DNA from: Methanobrevibacter thaueri
GTDB taxonomy: Archaea; Methanobacteriota; Methanobacteria; Methanobacteriales; Methanobacteriaceae
Direction of reading: 5' to 3'
Length of the DNA stretch: 39,066 nt
Assembly (NCBI RefSeq): GCF_015062915.1
Contig: NZ_SUTJ01000013.1
Coordinates: 1-39,066 of the forward strand
Made by a program: the position numbers and the translations under genes. The notes under the pieces were generated by a model. It saw only the letters and a list, made by a program, of their open reading frames with translations. It ran no database searches and was not told the origin of the DNA. This document shows positions 26,883 to 34,385 of this stretch, piece by piece (position 1 is the stretch's first letter; each line of letters opens with the position of its first letter).

Positions 26883-27494
26883 GTGAAACAAAAATTAATT
26901 GCAAAAGCTCAAGAACTCAGAGAACATGGATTCACCACCGGTGAAATCGCTGACGAATTGAACGTCAGTATGGACACCGCAAGATGGTTAACACTCCAGA
27001 AAGCAACTGAAGAAAAGATTGAAGCACCAGTTGATTTTGCTATTAACTGGAAAAGCATTGGTGGAAACTCAACCCGTTTAAATTATGTTTCCGGCGCTTT
27101 AAGTGACATGGCATTATCACACGGAGACGCAGACACAATCGTTGGAATTGCAGTTAGTGGAATTCCATTTGCAACCGTAATGTCTGATTTGATGGAAGAC
27201 ATGACCGGAGAAGCTACTTCCCTAGCAATTTTCCACCCACACAAACACAGAAAAGATGCGGAATCAACAGATGACGAAGGTACAATAAGTACCAACTTCG
27301 GAAGCGTGGAAGGCAAGAAAGTGGTTATCGTTGATGATGTAATCACCAGTGGAAAAACCGTAAAAGAAGTTATCCACACTGTAAAAGACAACGGCGGCGA
27401 ACCAACTTGCGTTACCGTATTAATTGACAAAGCAGGTCTTTCCGAAATCGAAGGCGTGCCTGTAGAATCTTTAATTAAAGTTAGTAGATTGTAA
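26883..27494 (+). CDS. gfcR: GfcR-type HTH plus phosphoribosyltransferase-like regulator
   Basis: 203 residues. Residues 1-50 are a helix-turn-helix ([25 protein letters not shown]). Residues about 60-195 are a type I phosphoribosyltransferase fold with the PRPP loop [14 protein letters not shown] (about 147-160). This is the archaeal PyrE-like family whose haloarchaeal member GfcR activates sugar-catabolism genes, not a biosynthetic OPRTase. The ligand here is likely a phosphoribosyl or sugar metabolite, inferred from the fold. The start is GTG at 26883, 4-5 nt from AGGTGAT; the overlapping ATG at 26881 would stop at once. Last gene of the hemC operon, followed by a hairpin containing its stop. 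Confidence 0.88.
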   Translation: MKQKLIAKAQELREHGFTTGEIADELNVSMDTARWLTLQKATEEKIEAPVDFAINWKSIGGNSTRLNYVSGALSDMALSHGDADTIVGIAVSGIPFATVMSDLMEDMTGEATSLAIFHPHKHRKDAESTDDEGTISTNFGSVEGKKVVIVDDVITSGKTVKEVIHTVKDNGGEPTCVTVLIDKAGLSEIEGVPVESLIKVSRL

Positions 27495-27518
27495 ATCTAC
27501 TACAATTTCTTATTTTTA
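27482..27518 (+). terminator. Terminator after gfcR with stop codon in the hairpin
   Basis: A 9-bp stem TAGTAGATT (27482-27490) / AATCTACTA (27494-27502) with a 3-nt loop. The TAA stop (27492-27494) spans loop and stem. A T-rich stretch follows to about 27517. Confidence 0.75.
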
Positions 27519-27592
27519 CCAACATTTAAACACCAACAATCATCAATAGCATTATATACATTAACACACAAAATATACACAAGGTGATAAAT

Positions 27593-27970
27593 TTGTATGT
27601 TACAGTGATTGGATTTGATAGCATGTACGGGGCAAAGCCATTGGTACTGAATGGAATTGTCAAGCTAGTGAAAGAACCGGAAAACAGACATGATGCAGAG
27701 TCAATAGCCTGTGAAATGAGGCATTTCGGAAAAATAGGATACATTGCAAACAGCAGCCGCACAGTAATCAAGGGCAGCATGAGTGCGGGCAGATTATATG
27801 ACAAGATAAATGATGAATACTTTGCAAAAATCAAATTCATCAAGGACAATTATGCAATAGCTAAAGTTTTGGATTCCGACGAGTTTGTGGCTGAAATTGA
27901 AAATCCTGAAAGTGATGTTCATTACCTAAGCGATAATCCAAGCCAGTTAGAATTGCATGAGGATTATTAG
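27593..27970 (+). CDS. HIRAN-domain protein
   Basis: A 125-residue protein. Residues 1-75 match the HIRAN domain: VTVIGFDSMYG, then the core LVKEPENRHDAESIACEM and HFGKIGYIANS. HIRAN binds single-stranded 3' DNA ends in helicases such as HLTF/Rad5 and occurs alone or fused to nucleases in prokaryotes. The last 50 residues are acidic and unrecognised. The TTG at 27593 is the best start, 5 nt after AAGGTGAT; the GTG at 27584 is within that SD. The gene is followed 7 nt later by the ARPP-1-type gene. A DNA-related role is likely, but no catalytic residues are visible. Confidence 0.72.
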   Translation: MYVTVIGFDSMYGAKPLVLNGIVKLVKEPENRHDAESIACEMRHFGKIGYIANSSRTVIKGSMSAGRLYDKINDEYFAKIKFIKDNYAIAKVLDSDEFVAEIENPESDVHYLSDNPSQLELHEDY

Positions 27971-27977
27971 TGATAAA

Positions 27978-28925
27978 ATGATAACCTTAGGAAATGACAT
28001 CAGCATAAACCCGGATATTGAACTTTTAACCCCACAAGTACATGAAAATGTTGCAATAATTCCATTAAAAACTAAAAGAACATACATTGACATTTTAACC
28101 CTTAAAAAAGGATTGGAATTAGGACTTGTTCAAGTAAAGGAATGTGAAAATTCACAGGTCAACACTCTCATTGTCACAAACAATGCAGTGACCCCATTAA
28201 TCCTGATTGATGGTGACGAAGTTGTTGGGGGCGATCAAAACAGGATTGTCAATGCAACAATAATCATTGACGGCAAAAGCAAAATGAAAATTCCTGTAAG
28301 CTGCACCGAGCAGAACAGGTGGGCGTATAAAAGTGAATTCAAACAATCCGCATACATTGCCAATTATGAAACCAGAAGGGCAAAGGAAGTTGCTTCAAGA
28401 GATTCAAACTCATATCAAAACGTGATCTGGTCATCAATTAATGACCTGGAACATGAAAATTCATTTTCATCACCTACAAAGGCAATGGAGGAAAGCTATG
28501 AAAACCTGAGAATTGATCATGGCAAGATACTTGAGAATTTCAAGGTTGTTGACGGTCAAACAGGTGTTTTAATCATTGTCGATGGTGAAATCAAAGGATT
28601 TGAGCTGTTCTTGAATAGTGAAATCTACAAGGAATTCCATGAAAAAATACTGAAAAGCTACATAATCGATTCAAAAATGAAAAACAACACCTTTGCAGTT
28701 AATGTTGATGCCGCCAAACTTGTGATTGACAATGCAATCCATTCATCATTTGAAAAAAAGGAGGGCAATGGACTTGAGGATTCATTCACCTTTGAGAATG
28801 ATGATGGTCTTGGTACATTATACTTGTTCAAAAATGAAATCATCCACTGGTCCTACTTTAAAAAATCCGAAATTGAAAACAATGATGACATTTTAGAGGA
28901 TGAGCTACTTAAAACGGATGTTTAA
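27978..28925 (+). CDS. ARPP-1 (DUF6569-like) domain protein
   Basis: A 315-residue protein resembling the ARPP-1 family. Characteristic segments are LKKGLELGLVQVKECENSQ, the VTPLILIDGDEVVGGDQNR box (residues about 72-90) and IPVSCTEQNRW (about 105-115). The family is of unknown biochemistry and is known mainly by association in bacterial conflict- or stress-type loci. The ATG at 27978 is 3 nt from GTGAT and 7 nt after the HIRAN stop. The longer frame from 27957 has no SD. Its 3' end overlaps the convergent HsdM-like gene by 21 nt and its terminator lies within that gene. Confidence 0.7.
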   Translation: MITLGNDISINPDIELLTPQVHENVAIIPLKTKRTYIDILTLKKGLELGLVQVKECENSQVNTLIVTNNAVTPLILIDGDEVVGGDQNRIVNATIIIDGKSKMKIPVSCTEQNRWAYKSEFKQSAYIANYETRRAKEVASRDSNSYQNVIWSSINDLEHENSFSSPTKAMEESYENLRIDHGKILENFKVVDGQTGVLIIVDGEIKGFELFLNSEIYKEFHEKILKSYIIDSKMKNNTFAVNVDAAKLVIDNAIHSSFEKKEGNGLEDSFTFENDDGLGTLYLFKNEIIHWSYFKKSEIENNDDILEDELLKTDV

Positions 28926-30581
28926 CTCATCCATCATTTTTTCTATTTTTAAGTTTAACCTTTTAACATTTTCATCAATTTCTCTTTTTTCATAAGTCAA
29001 CTCTTCCAGTTTTACAAATTCCCCCTCGAAAGTATCCACATAACGTGAAACCGCCAGGTTGAAGTCGTTTTTCACGATTTCACCTAATTTCACAACATTG
29101 GAGAATTTGGTGATTGTCAATCTGTTGACAAACACATCCCTCATCTTGTTGATTGTATCATTGGACAGGATGAGATTTCTCCTGAATAGTCCCGGAAACA
29201 TCATTGGACTTTTCTGTGTCTGATAGTCCTTGGACATGTCGATGAAGAGAATATCCCTGTTTGTTCTATTCTTTTTGAAAACAATTACCACTTCAGGCCT
29301 TGTCCTGCCAAGCTCTTCTGGAATGCTGATTATGGTGTCGATGTAGTTTTTCTCAATGGTCAAATACTTTCTAAGTGTCTGGAGAGAATTCTTATATAGG
29401 AAGTTCTGTGAAATGGAAATGGCCATGATTCCATCGTCCTTTAGGGAATCGATCAAGTTAATCAAAAACAGGAACTCACTATCCTTGAGGGACTCGTATT
29501 CTCCTGTGAACTTTTCCTCTGAATCCTTTTCAACATCCATCTTTTCAAGCAGGTTTTCCAATGCCAGGTTAAGGGCAGAATCCTGTTCGAAGGAGTTGCT
29601 GTCCATTCCGAATTTCTCAAGCAGCATATCCTCAAGCTCTCCACGCTTGCTTCTTTTGGCAATCTCAAAGCTCTGCTTCTTATTGGATGAATGATAGTTC
29701 TTGATGGATACGGGAATTTTTGACAATATCACATCAAATGAAGCCCCTCCAATATCTATTGACTGGGTGGCATCCTCATTTTTGAATACGACATGATTCA
29801 AGTAGAATATGTTTATGAAAAACCTTGCAATGGTGTAGAGATAGGTTAACTTGTCCCCTTCCTTACCATAATATGTCACTCCTGTCTCGCAAAGGTCGGA
29901 AAGATTAATTAGGGATGATCCGTTCTTCATGAATGGATCGTATGCACTTTTGATTGATTTCTTTTCACATGCTATCAATGTTGAAAGAATCTGTGAGATG
30001 TAATCAGGGTTTGAGTGTATATGCATCATCCTTGAATTTGAAATCACATCAAAGACTCTTCTGAATTCGAATTGATTGTCAAACAGGTCGAGTTTGGATA
30101 TTGAAAAGATGATTTCCTTTATTGCGAAATTCATTTCATTGTTGAATTCATACTCCTTAATGTTGAGCTCCTCTTTCATTGTCCTGAACAACAAATCAAA
30201 GTATTTCTTGTCCTTGCTGTTTTCGGCAAACTGAATGTTTTGTGGAAATACCCTGAAAAAATCTGTCAAAAAGAATCTGTCGGAGTAGGTCTTGTTTATG
30301 ACCTCATCAATGAATGCATCCGGGTTTTCAATGTGGTATCCGAACAGATGCATTGCATCCTCCCTGAGCAGCTCATGAGTGTACTCGTCTCTGTATGCCT
30401 CATCCAGTGTCATTTCCTTGTCCTTGACGACCATCATAAAATGGTCCTTCAGATTGTCTGAACAGTACTTGTATAGGAAGGTGTAAATTATGATATAGTC
30501 TATTTCAAATGGCAGATTGAACCTTCTTGATTTGGACATGAGGTTTTTCAGGATTTTATAGTTTAGTGAAGTTGGTCTCAT
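28905..30581 (-). CDS. HsdM-like N6-adenine methylase-fold protein with degenerate catalytic motifs
   Basis: A 558-residue protein with the overall plan of a type I methylase subunit: a helical N-terminal domain (1-200), a Rossmann methylase-like domain (about 205-460) and a C-terminal coil (about 510-558). Motif I, usually DPxxGSG, reads DPFMKNGSS near 214. Motif IV, usually NPPF/Y, reads SKIPVS near 282 (in DVILSKIPVS), so the catalytic Asn is Lys. The downstream GIMAISISQNFLY and RKYLTIEKNYIDTIISIPEE segments still match HsdM. It is therefore probably unable to methylate adenine but may bind DNA with the adjacent HsdS. Start and upstream stop overlap as TGATG; a TTG at 30584 is less likely. 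No restriction subunit is in the window. Confidence 0.78.
   Translation of the reverse strand: MRPTSLNYKILKNLMSKSRRFNLPFEIDYIIIYTFLYKYCSDNLKDHFMMVVKDKEMTLDEAYRDEYTHELLREDAMHLFGYHIENPDAFIDEVINKTYSDRFFLTDFFRVFPQNIQFAENSKDKKYFDLLFRTMKEELNIKEYEFNNEMNFAIKEIIFSISKLDLFDNQFEFRRVFDVISNSRMMHIHSNPDYISQILSTLIACEKKSIKSAYDPFMKNGSSLINLSDLCETGVTYYGKEGDKLTYLYTIARFFINIFYLNHVVFKNEDATQSIDIGGASFDVILSKIPVSIKNYHSSNKKQSFEIAKRSKRGELEDMLLEKFGMDSNSFEQDSALNLALENLLEKMDVEKDSEEKFTGEYESLKDSEFLFLINLIDSLKDDGIMAISISQNFLYKNSLQTLRKYLTIEKNYIDTIISIPEELGRTRPEVVIVFKKNRTNRDILFIDMSKDYQTQKSPMMFPGLFRRNLILSNDTINKMRDVFVNRLTITKFSNVVKLGEIVKNDFNLAVSRYVDTFEGEFVKLEELTYEKREIDENVKRLNLKIEKMMDELNIRFK
28916..28950 (+). terminator. Terminator of the ARPP-1 gene inside the HsdM-like gene
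   Basis: GGATG (28916-28920) pairs with CATCC (28928-28932). The TAA stop (28923-28925) is in the 7-nt loop, and T-rich sequence follows (28936-28950). The stem is short, and the element overlaps coding sequence on the other strand. Confidence 0.5.
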
Positions 30582-31141
30582 CAATCATCACCCCACAGGT
30601 CATTGAGTATCGCTTCCTTGAGATTGCGGTCATATTCTACCTGGCGAAGGTCCTCATGGATTTTGTCGTTGATGGTGTTAAGTAATTCTCCATATTTAAC
30701 TTGTGTTTCAAAATCAGGTACGATAAGCTCCAGTTGCTTTATCTCTTTTAGTGAGGTGTGTGGTATCTTTTCACTGCTTCCAAGTTCATGGAGTTGCTTT
30801 TTTATGTGAGCGTTAGTCAGCAGATGTGCTATAAAGTCAGGATCATAGTCTTTTCTTAATCTGATGATGGCTATCCTGTCGCTTACAACCAGACCCTCTT
30901 CTTTGACACATACAACATCATACGGATAGGGCATTTTCATCAGCACGTCATTTTCTCTTGTGAAGTACCTTTCCTTTATGTTGCTTTTAAGGCTTAATTC
31001 ATCAAAGTCTGAAAGTTCCCCATCCTTTTTGATGGATCTTTGAACTATGACCTTAAATTTATCCCCAGTCTCGTCGAGATAACGTCTGTATGACAATCCT
31101 GAGAATATTTCGGCCATATCTTCTAGTTTTACTTTTTTCAT
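30581..31141 (-). CDS. Half-size type I specificity (HsdS-like) subunit
   Basis: A 186-residue protein with one target-recognition domain (about 3-150) and one C-terminal helix (about 150-182), half of a normal HsdS (about 400 aa with two TRDs). Typical features are VKLEDMAEIFSGLSYRR at the start, VVSDRIAIIRLR, DPDFIAHLLTNAHIKKQL, and the closing SLKEIKQLELIVPDFETQVKYGELL. Half-HsdS proteins can dimerise to recognise palindromic sites. The ATG at 31141 is 4 nt from AGTGAT; the GTG at 31150 is part of the SD. It overlaps the HsdM-like start by 1 nt, so the two products should be made together. Confidence 0.82.
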   Translation of the reverse strand: MKKVKLEDMAEIFSGLSYRRYLDETGDKFKVIVQRSIKKDGELSDFDELSLKSNIKERYFTRENDVLMKMPYPYDVVCVKEEGLVVSDRIAIIRLRKDYDPDFIAHLLTNAHIKKQLHELGSSEKIPHTSLKEIKQLELIVPDFETQVKYGELLNTINDKIHEDLRQVEYDRNLKEAILNDLWGDD

Positions 31142-31164
31142 TTTAATCACTTTTTAAAATGAGT

Positions 31165-31251
31165 TTTAGCTTTCAAAGAAAGCTAAATGTTCTATTGTTA
31201 TGTATGGTGGGTGGAATGAGCATTAGTTTTTGGTGGTGAGCCAAAAACTAA
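31165..31251 (-). repeat. Two long hairpins before the HsdS/HsdM pair
   Basis: An 11-bp perfect stem (TTAGTTTTTGG 31223-31233 / CCAAAAACTAA 31241-31251, 7-nt loop) begins right after the stop of the upstream minus-strand gene. A second, 10-bp perfect stem (TTTAGCTTTC 31165-31174 / GAAAGCTAAA 31178-31187, AAA loop) lies 24 nt before the HsdS start. Neither has a good T-tract on minus, so they may be processing sites, attenuators or operators rather than simple terminators. Confidence 0.55.
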
Positions 31252-31596
31252 CTATTGGTATAGTCCTGCAACATCATCAAGGAGTGCAGGTTCTTCTGGA
31301 ACTTCTGATGGGTCGATTTTTTCTGCGGAAACCCCTCCGATTACTCCAACGCTTTGGATGTTGTCTTTGAGGACGGCAGTTGAAGTGATTCCAGGTCCTT
31401 GTGGTGAAAGGACAAATAAGTCCAGAAACCTTTCATCTTCACCAACAATGAATGCTGGTTCGATAGGTTCAGCGGCTTTGGTCTGGACCTTGATTAAGAT
31501 GTGTTTAGCTTCATTATCATCGTCAATACCAATTTCTTGTCTGATTGTTTTATCTAAATCTTTTACTTTTTCGCTCCAATTAATATTTTCGTTCAT
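31252..31596 (-). CDS. Conserved hypothetical acidic protein
   Basis: A 114-residue acidic soluble protein that I do not recognise. It has a helical N-terminus (MNENINWSEKVKDLDKTI), a beta-rich middle (HILIKVQTKAAEPIEPAFIVG; FLDLFVLSPQGPGI) and a Pro/Glu-rich C-terminus (DPSEVPEEPALLDD). No Cys, TM segment or signal peptide. GAGGTAAT sits a few nt upstream of the ATG. It has tandem TATA-like elements upstream and is separated from the HsdS-like gene by two long hairpins. Its upstream neighbour on the same strand is the MtrA-like gene. Confidence 0.72.
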   Translation of the reverse strand: MNENINWSEKVKDLDKTIRQEIGIDDDNEAKHILIKVQTKAAEPIEPAFIVGEDERFLDLFVLSPQGPGITSTAVLKDNIQSVGVIGGVSAEKIDPSEVPEEPALLDDVAGLYQ

Positions 31597-31873
31597 ATTA
31601 TTACCTCTCTATTATTTTATTGTCACCTTAAAATACAATGGCGTGGATTTTTAGTGGTGCATTTTTTTAAAGATGATGCACTTTTGCAATCTTATTTTGG
31701 ATTTAATAGTATATAAACTTAACTGTTTTATCTATCTTTTTTAAAAAATTACATTTTTTCGACTGCAAATTACTATATATTTTAGGTAGTATATAAATGT
31801 TTTGTATTTTTTAAAAAAATGCAAAAAAGCAGAAGTGTGACAAGCAGAGTACACACTAAAAAGTGAAAATGAC
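31597..31873 (-). promoter_or_regulatory. Long leader with two identical TATA-like elements
   Basis: TAGTATATAAA occurs twice (about 31708-31718 and 31787-31797), giving TTTATATACTA on the minus strand both times. This suggests tandem promoters with leaders of about 80 and 160 nt. Within the shorter leader GTGCAT and ATGCAC (about 31655-31681) can pair. No small ORF with an SD is seen in this 355-bp spacer. Confidence 0.4.
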
Positions 31874-31961
31874 AAACAAAAAAATGAACCCCTATGGAAA
31901 AGGGGTTTAAAAAAAATAGCTATTAAAAAAAAATAAATAAGGAGAGGCAGCACTATGCCTC
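31874..31961 (-). terminator. Two terminator hairpins after the MtrA-like gene
   Basis: First, GAGGCA (31944-31949) / TGCCTC (31956-31961) with the TAG stop (31953-31955) in the loop, followed on minus by a T-rich tract (31925-31940). Second, AACCCC (31887-31892) / GGGGTT (31902-31907), followed on minus by a T-tract (about 31874-31884). Confidence 0.7.
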
Positions 31962-32525
31962 AGATTTGACTTTCTTTTCTTTTTTATCCTTCTTGTCGAC
32001 GATTACCATCTTTTGATTTTCCTCGTCAACTTCCATAACAATCGGTTCGCCTTCAACAGCACCAGGATCCTTTTCAACACATTCATTGATTTTTGACTGG
32101 ATTGCACCAATGTCCTCAGTATCAATGAGGTCCACGATTTCCAATTGTTGCTGGAATCTTTCAACACCCTCAAGAGGAACGTTTTCTACAAATGGAATCG
32201 CTCCTGTTGCGCCGATAATCTTCTTCTTGTCAGGGTCTGCCCCGTTTTCATGCAATGCCTTGAAGCTTTGACCGGTAATGTGACCTTGCACTTCCGCACC
32301 AGCCAAAATCAAGAATCTAATGTTCGGATTAGATATGATATTTGCAACCACTTTCTCAATACCTAAGTTCTCTGTTTTACATGGTCCTGCAATAGCTGCT
32401 CCAGACAATTCCGCTTCAATGTGGGATGCAAGAGTAGTTACTGCAACCGGACTTTCCGGATCTCCCACAATATAGTCGCCACTGATTACAGGCCAACCGT
32501 CTGCAGGAGCTTTTTTATCAGCCAT
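31953..32525 (-). CDS. mtrA: Stand-alone MtrA-like corrinoid protein (tetrahydromethanopterin S-methyltransferase subunit A family)
   Basis: A 190-residue protein matching MtrA, the corrinoid-carrying subunit of the methyl-H4MPT:coenzyme M methyltransferase. Conserved [12 protein letters not shown] (11-22), [10 protein letters not shown] and [14 protein letters not shown] are present; His82 corresponds to the lower axial cobalt ligand. Complex-bound MtrA has about 240 residues and a C-terminal membrane helix. Here the protein instead ends in a charged tail ([15 protein letters not shown]) with no TM segment, and no mtr genes flank it. It is therefore best read as a soluble MtrA paralogue, possibly a methyl carrier for another methyltransferase. 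GGAGG lies about 8 nt before the ATG. Confidence 0.85.
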   Translation of the reverse strand: MADKKAPADGWPVISGDYIVGDPESPVAVTTLASHIEAELSGAAIAGPCKTENLGIEKVVANIISNPNIRFLILAGAEVQGHITGQSFKALHENGADPDKKKIIGATGAIPFVENVPLEGVERFQQQLEIVDLIDTEDIGAIQSKINECVEKDPGAVEGEPIVMEVDEENQKMVIVDKKDKKEKKVKSEA

Positions 32526-32584
32526 ACTTGATTCCTCCTAATTTATAATTAAGTTTATATTTGAAAGTTATTTAAATATTTTGT

Positions 32585-32875
32585 TCAGTAGTAAAGTTCA
32601 GAAGGTTTTCCGATGTATTCGAAGTCATCCTTGTTGTCAAGGTATTTTACGCCGATGACCTTTTCATCAGGAAATCTTGTGACTACGCTCATTCCGTCAT
32701 TTACATCAATGACGATGATTTTTGTATTTTTTTCGCCTTCAGCTTGAATCCTAATGATTTCATCATTTTCCAACAGTTCAGGGTTTTCAAAGTCATCGCT
32801 TATGTCTGTTGAATACCAGTGCTGTGGCAATTTTACTCTTATTCCCAAATCGTCCAATAAATCTTTAACATGCAT
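32585..32875 (-). CDS. Small conserved hypothetical protein
   Basis: A 96-residue acidic protein: MHVKDLLDDLGIRVKLPQHW at the start, a middle with EIIRIQAEGEKNTKIIVIDV and SVVTRFPDEKVIGV suggesting beta strands, and a C-terminal YIGKPSELYY. No family recognised, no TM segment. The ATG at 32875 is 6 nt from GAGGGT. The in-frame ATG at 32881 touches that SD, and the longer hydrophobic extension to 32938 is probably untranslated. It lies between the nitroreductase and MtrA-like genes on the same strand, apparently a separate unit. Confidence 0.65.
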   Translation of the reverse strand: MHVKDLLDDLGIRVKLPQHWYSTDISDDFENPELLENDEIIRIQAEGEKNTKIIVIDVNDGMSVVTRFPDEKVIGVKYLDNKDDFEYIGKPSELYY

Positions 32876-32958
32876 TTTCATACCCTCTTGTTTTTCTATA
32901 TAAAAATAGACAAGGAATGTATTTAAATATTTTGTCACTAGTTAAGGGTGCAAAGTGA

Positions 32959-33477
32959 CTAAACAAGGAAATGAATCTTGTTCTTGTCAATGTCTTCCAG
33001 CTCATGTGCCCCAGGTATGTCATCGGAATGGCCCAATGCCATAATTCCAACAACCCTGTAATGGTCGTCAATCTTTACGATGTCCCTTACAAGTTCCTCT
33101 GAATCCTTGCCGTCCTTGCTTCTCAAGTGTATCTGAACCCAGCAGCTGCCCAAGCCCAGCTCTGTTGCCATCAGATGCATGTATGTCAATGCGATTGATG
33201 AGTCCTCAATCCAGGTATCGGCAATTAAGGTATCTGCAACAACGACAATGGCCTTGTCGGCACCACTTATCAAATCGGCACCATGATCTTTTGCTTTTGA
33301 CAATTCCTCAAGTGTCTCCTTTCTTTCAACGACCAAAAAGTTGCATGGCTTCCTGTTCATGCTTGTAGGCGCAAGAAGAGCTGCTGCAAGTATCTTGTCC
33401 AGTTCCTCCTTAGTAACAGGATTTCCATTGAATTTTCTAGTACTTCTTCTTTTAAGCATCACGTCTAAAAGTTCCAT
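32959..33477 (-). CDS. Nitroreductase family protein
   Basis: A 172-residue flavoprotein of the NfsA/FRase-like fold, which uses FMN and NAD(P)H to reduce nitro compounds, quinones or similar acceptors. The FMN phosphate-binding KRRSTRKF is at about 9-16, followed by AAALLAPTSMNRKPCNFLVV (two motifs), DSSIALTYMHLMATELGLGSCWV and the C-terminal VVGIMALGH. The natural substrate is unknown. The ATG at 33477 follows GTGATC by 3 nt; the longer frame to 33552 starts in non-coding AT-rich sequence. The upstream TATA TTTAAATATC (about 33510-33519) fits a short leader. Confidence 0.88.
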   Translation of the reverse strand: MELLDVMLKRRSTRKFNGNPVTKEELDKILAAALLAPTSMNRKPCNFLVVERKETLEELSKAKDHGADLISGADKAIVVVADTLIADTWIEDSSIALTYMHLMATELGLGSCWVQIHLRSKDGKDSEELVRDIVKIDDHYRVVGIMALGHSDDIPGAHELEDIDKNKIHFLV

Positions 33478-33644
33478 TATGATCACTAATAATAGTTTGT
33501 TGCAAGAGATATTTAAAAAATAGTATAGTAATGTAGATTTCACAATCGACATTGCATGAAAAATGATTACACTTGAAGAATTGAAAAGAATTATTCAAAT
33601 AAATGGTATGGTTTGCTTATACATATCAGTTTAATCAATCGAAT

Positions 33645-33674
33645 ATTTAAAAATTTGAAAGGAAAAATCCTTTC
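33645..33674 (-). terminator. Terminator after the cupin gene
   Basis: Perfect 7-bp stem GAAAGGA (33657-33663) / TCCTTTC (33668-33674) with an AAAA loop. It begins 4 nt past the cupin stop and is followed on minus by a T-rich run (about 33645-33656). Confidence 0.65.
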
Positions 33675-33678
33675 GAAA

Positions 33679-34098
33679 TCATAAGTTATTGTAGTGCTCG
33701 TCACTGACCTCTTCCAGCCATTCGTTTGAAGTGTTTTCACCTTCAACCTCAACTGCAATATGGCTGAACCAGGAATCCTTTTGGGCTCCGTGCCAGTGTT
33801 TTACATTAGGCTTGATTTCCACAATCATTCCAGGCTTTAGCTCAACGGCATCCTTTCCCTCTTCCTGATACCATCCCTTGCCTGCAACACATAATAGAAC
33901 CTGTCCTCCACCGGATTCTGCATGATGGATGTGCCAATTGTTTCTGCAACCCGGTTCAAAGGTCACATTGGCAATGAACAATAGATTATCTTCAAAATCA
34001 ACTAATGGATTCAAATAGGAGTTTCCAATGAAAAATTCTGCAAATGCATCGTTTGGAGCTCCTTTTCCAAAAATATTTTTCTCATCAAAATCTGACAT
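33679..34098 (-). CDS. Cupin-domain protein
   Basis: A 139-residue single-domain cupin. Motif 1 is seen as GCRNNWHIHHAESGGGQVLL with metal-binding His residues (HIHH, about 55-58); motif 2 as PGMIVEIKPNVKHWHGA (about 90-106). The end, SHIAVEVEGENTSNEW, matches bacterial and archaeal cupins found near carboxymuconolactone-decarboxylase-like proteins. It probably binds a divalent metal; substrate unknown. The ATG at 34098 is 6 nt from GAGGT; the ATG at 34104 directly abuts the SD. Monocistronic. Confidence 0.85.
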   Translation of the reverse strand: MSDFDEKNIFGKGAPNDAFAEFFIGNSYLNPLVDFEDNLLFIANVTFEPGCRNNWHIHHAESGGGQVLLCVAGKGWYQEEGKDAVELKPGMIVEIKPNVKHWHGAQKDSWFSHIAVEVEGENTSNEWLEEVSDEHYNNL

Positions 34099-34157
34099 TT
34101 TCATACCTCAAAAAAATAAATGTTTACACTCGCAACAATTAATGTTGTATAAAAAAA

Positions 34158-34185
34158 TTCGAAGTTACGGCAGTGCAACTTCGAA
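34158..34185. repeat. 9-bp inverted repeat upstream of the cupin gene
   Basis: TTCGAAGTT (34158-34166) and AACTTCGAA (34177-34185) with a 10-nt loop. T/A runs lie on both sides, so it could terminate either strand, yet no gene ends here. Part of it resembles a non-coding segment at 38905-38924. Confidence 0.5.
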
Positions 34186-34385
34186 CAAGGTTTTTTCACG
34201 ACTTGTTAATTAGTCACTTAATAAGTATTGAATTCATCACTTATAAAGTAAATGGTTTCAATTTGATTACACCAAACAAAAAACAATCAAATCAAACCCC
34301 ATTTTAGCAAATAAAACAAATGAATAGATTAACAGATTATAATTAAGATGAAATATAGTTAAACAAGTATTTAATGATAATTTAA

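Noticed and set aside
28905..31141. Functional type I restriction-modification system
   Set aside because: No HsdR is present, HsdS is half-size, and the methylase motifs I and IV are altered.
31741..31953. Minus-strand Phe/Leu-rich 70-codon ORF
   Set aside because: It covers two terminator hairpins and T-tracts after the MtrA-like gene and has no SD; its composition reflects poly-T.
32962..32982. Terminator within the nitroreductase 3' end
   Set aside because: A 6-bp AACAAG/CTTGTT stem is present, but no T-tract follows on the minus strand.
33572..33643. 23-codon plus-strand ORF starting MITLEELKRIIQING
   Set aside because: It looks like the start of a protein but stops at once and has no SD; possibly a vestige, not supportable as a gene.
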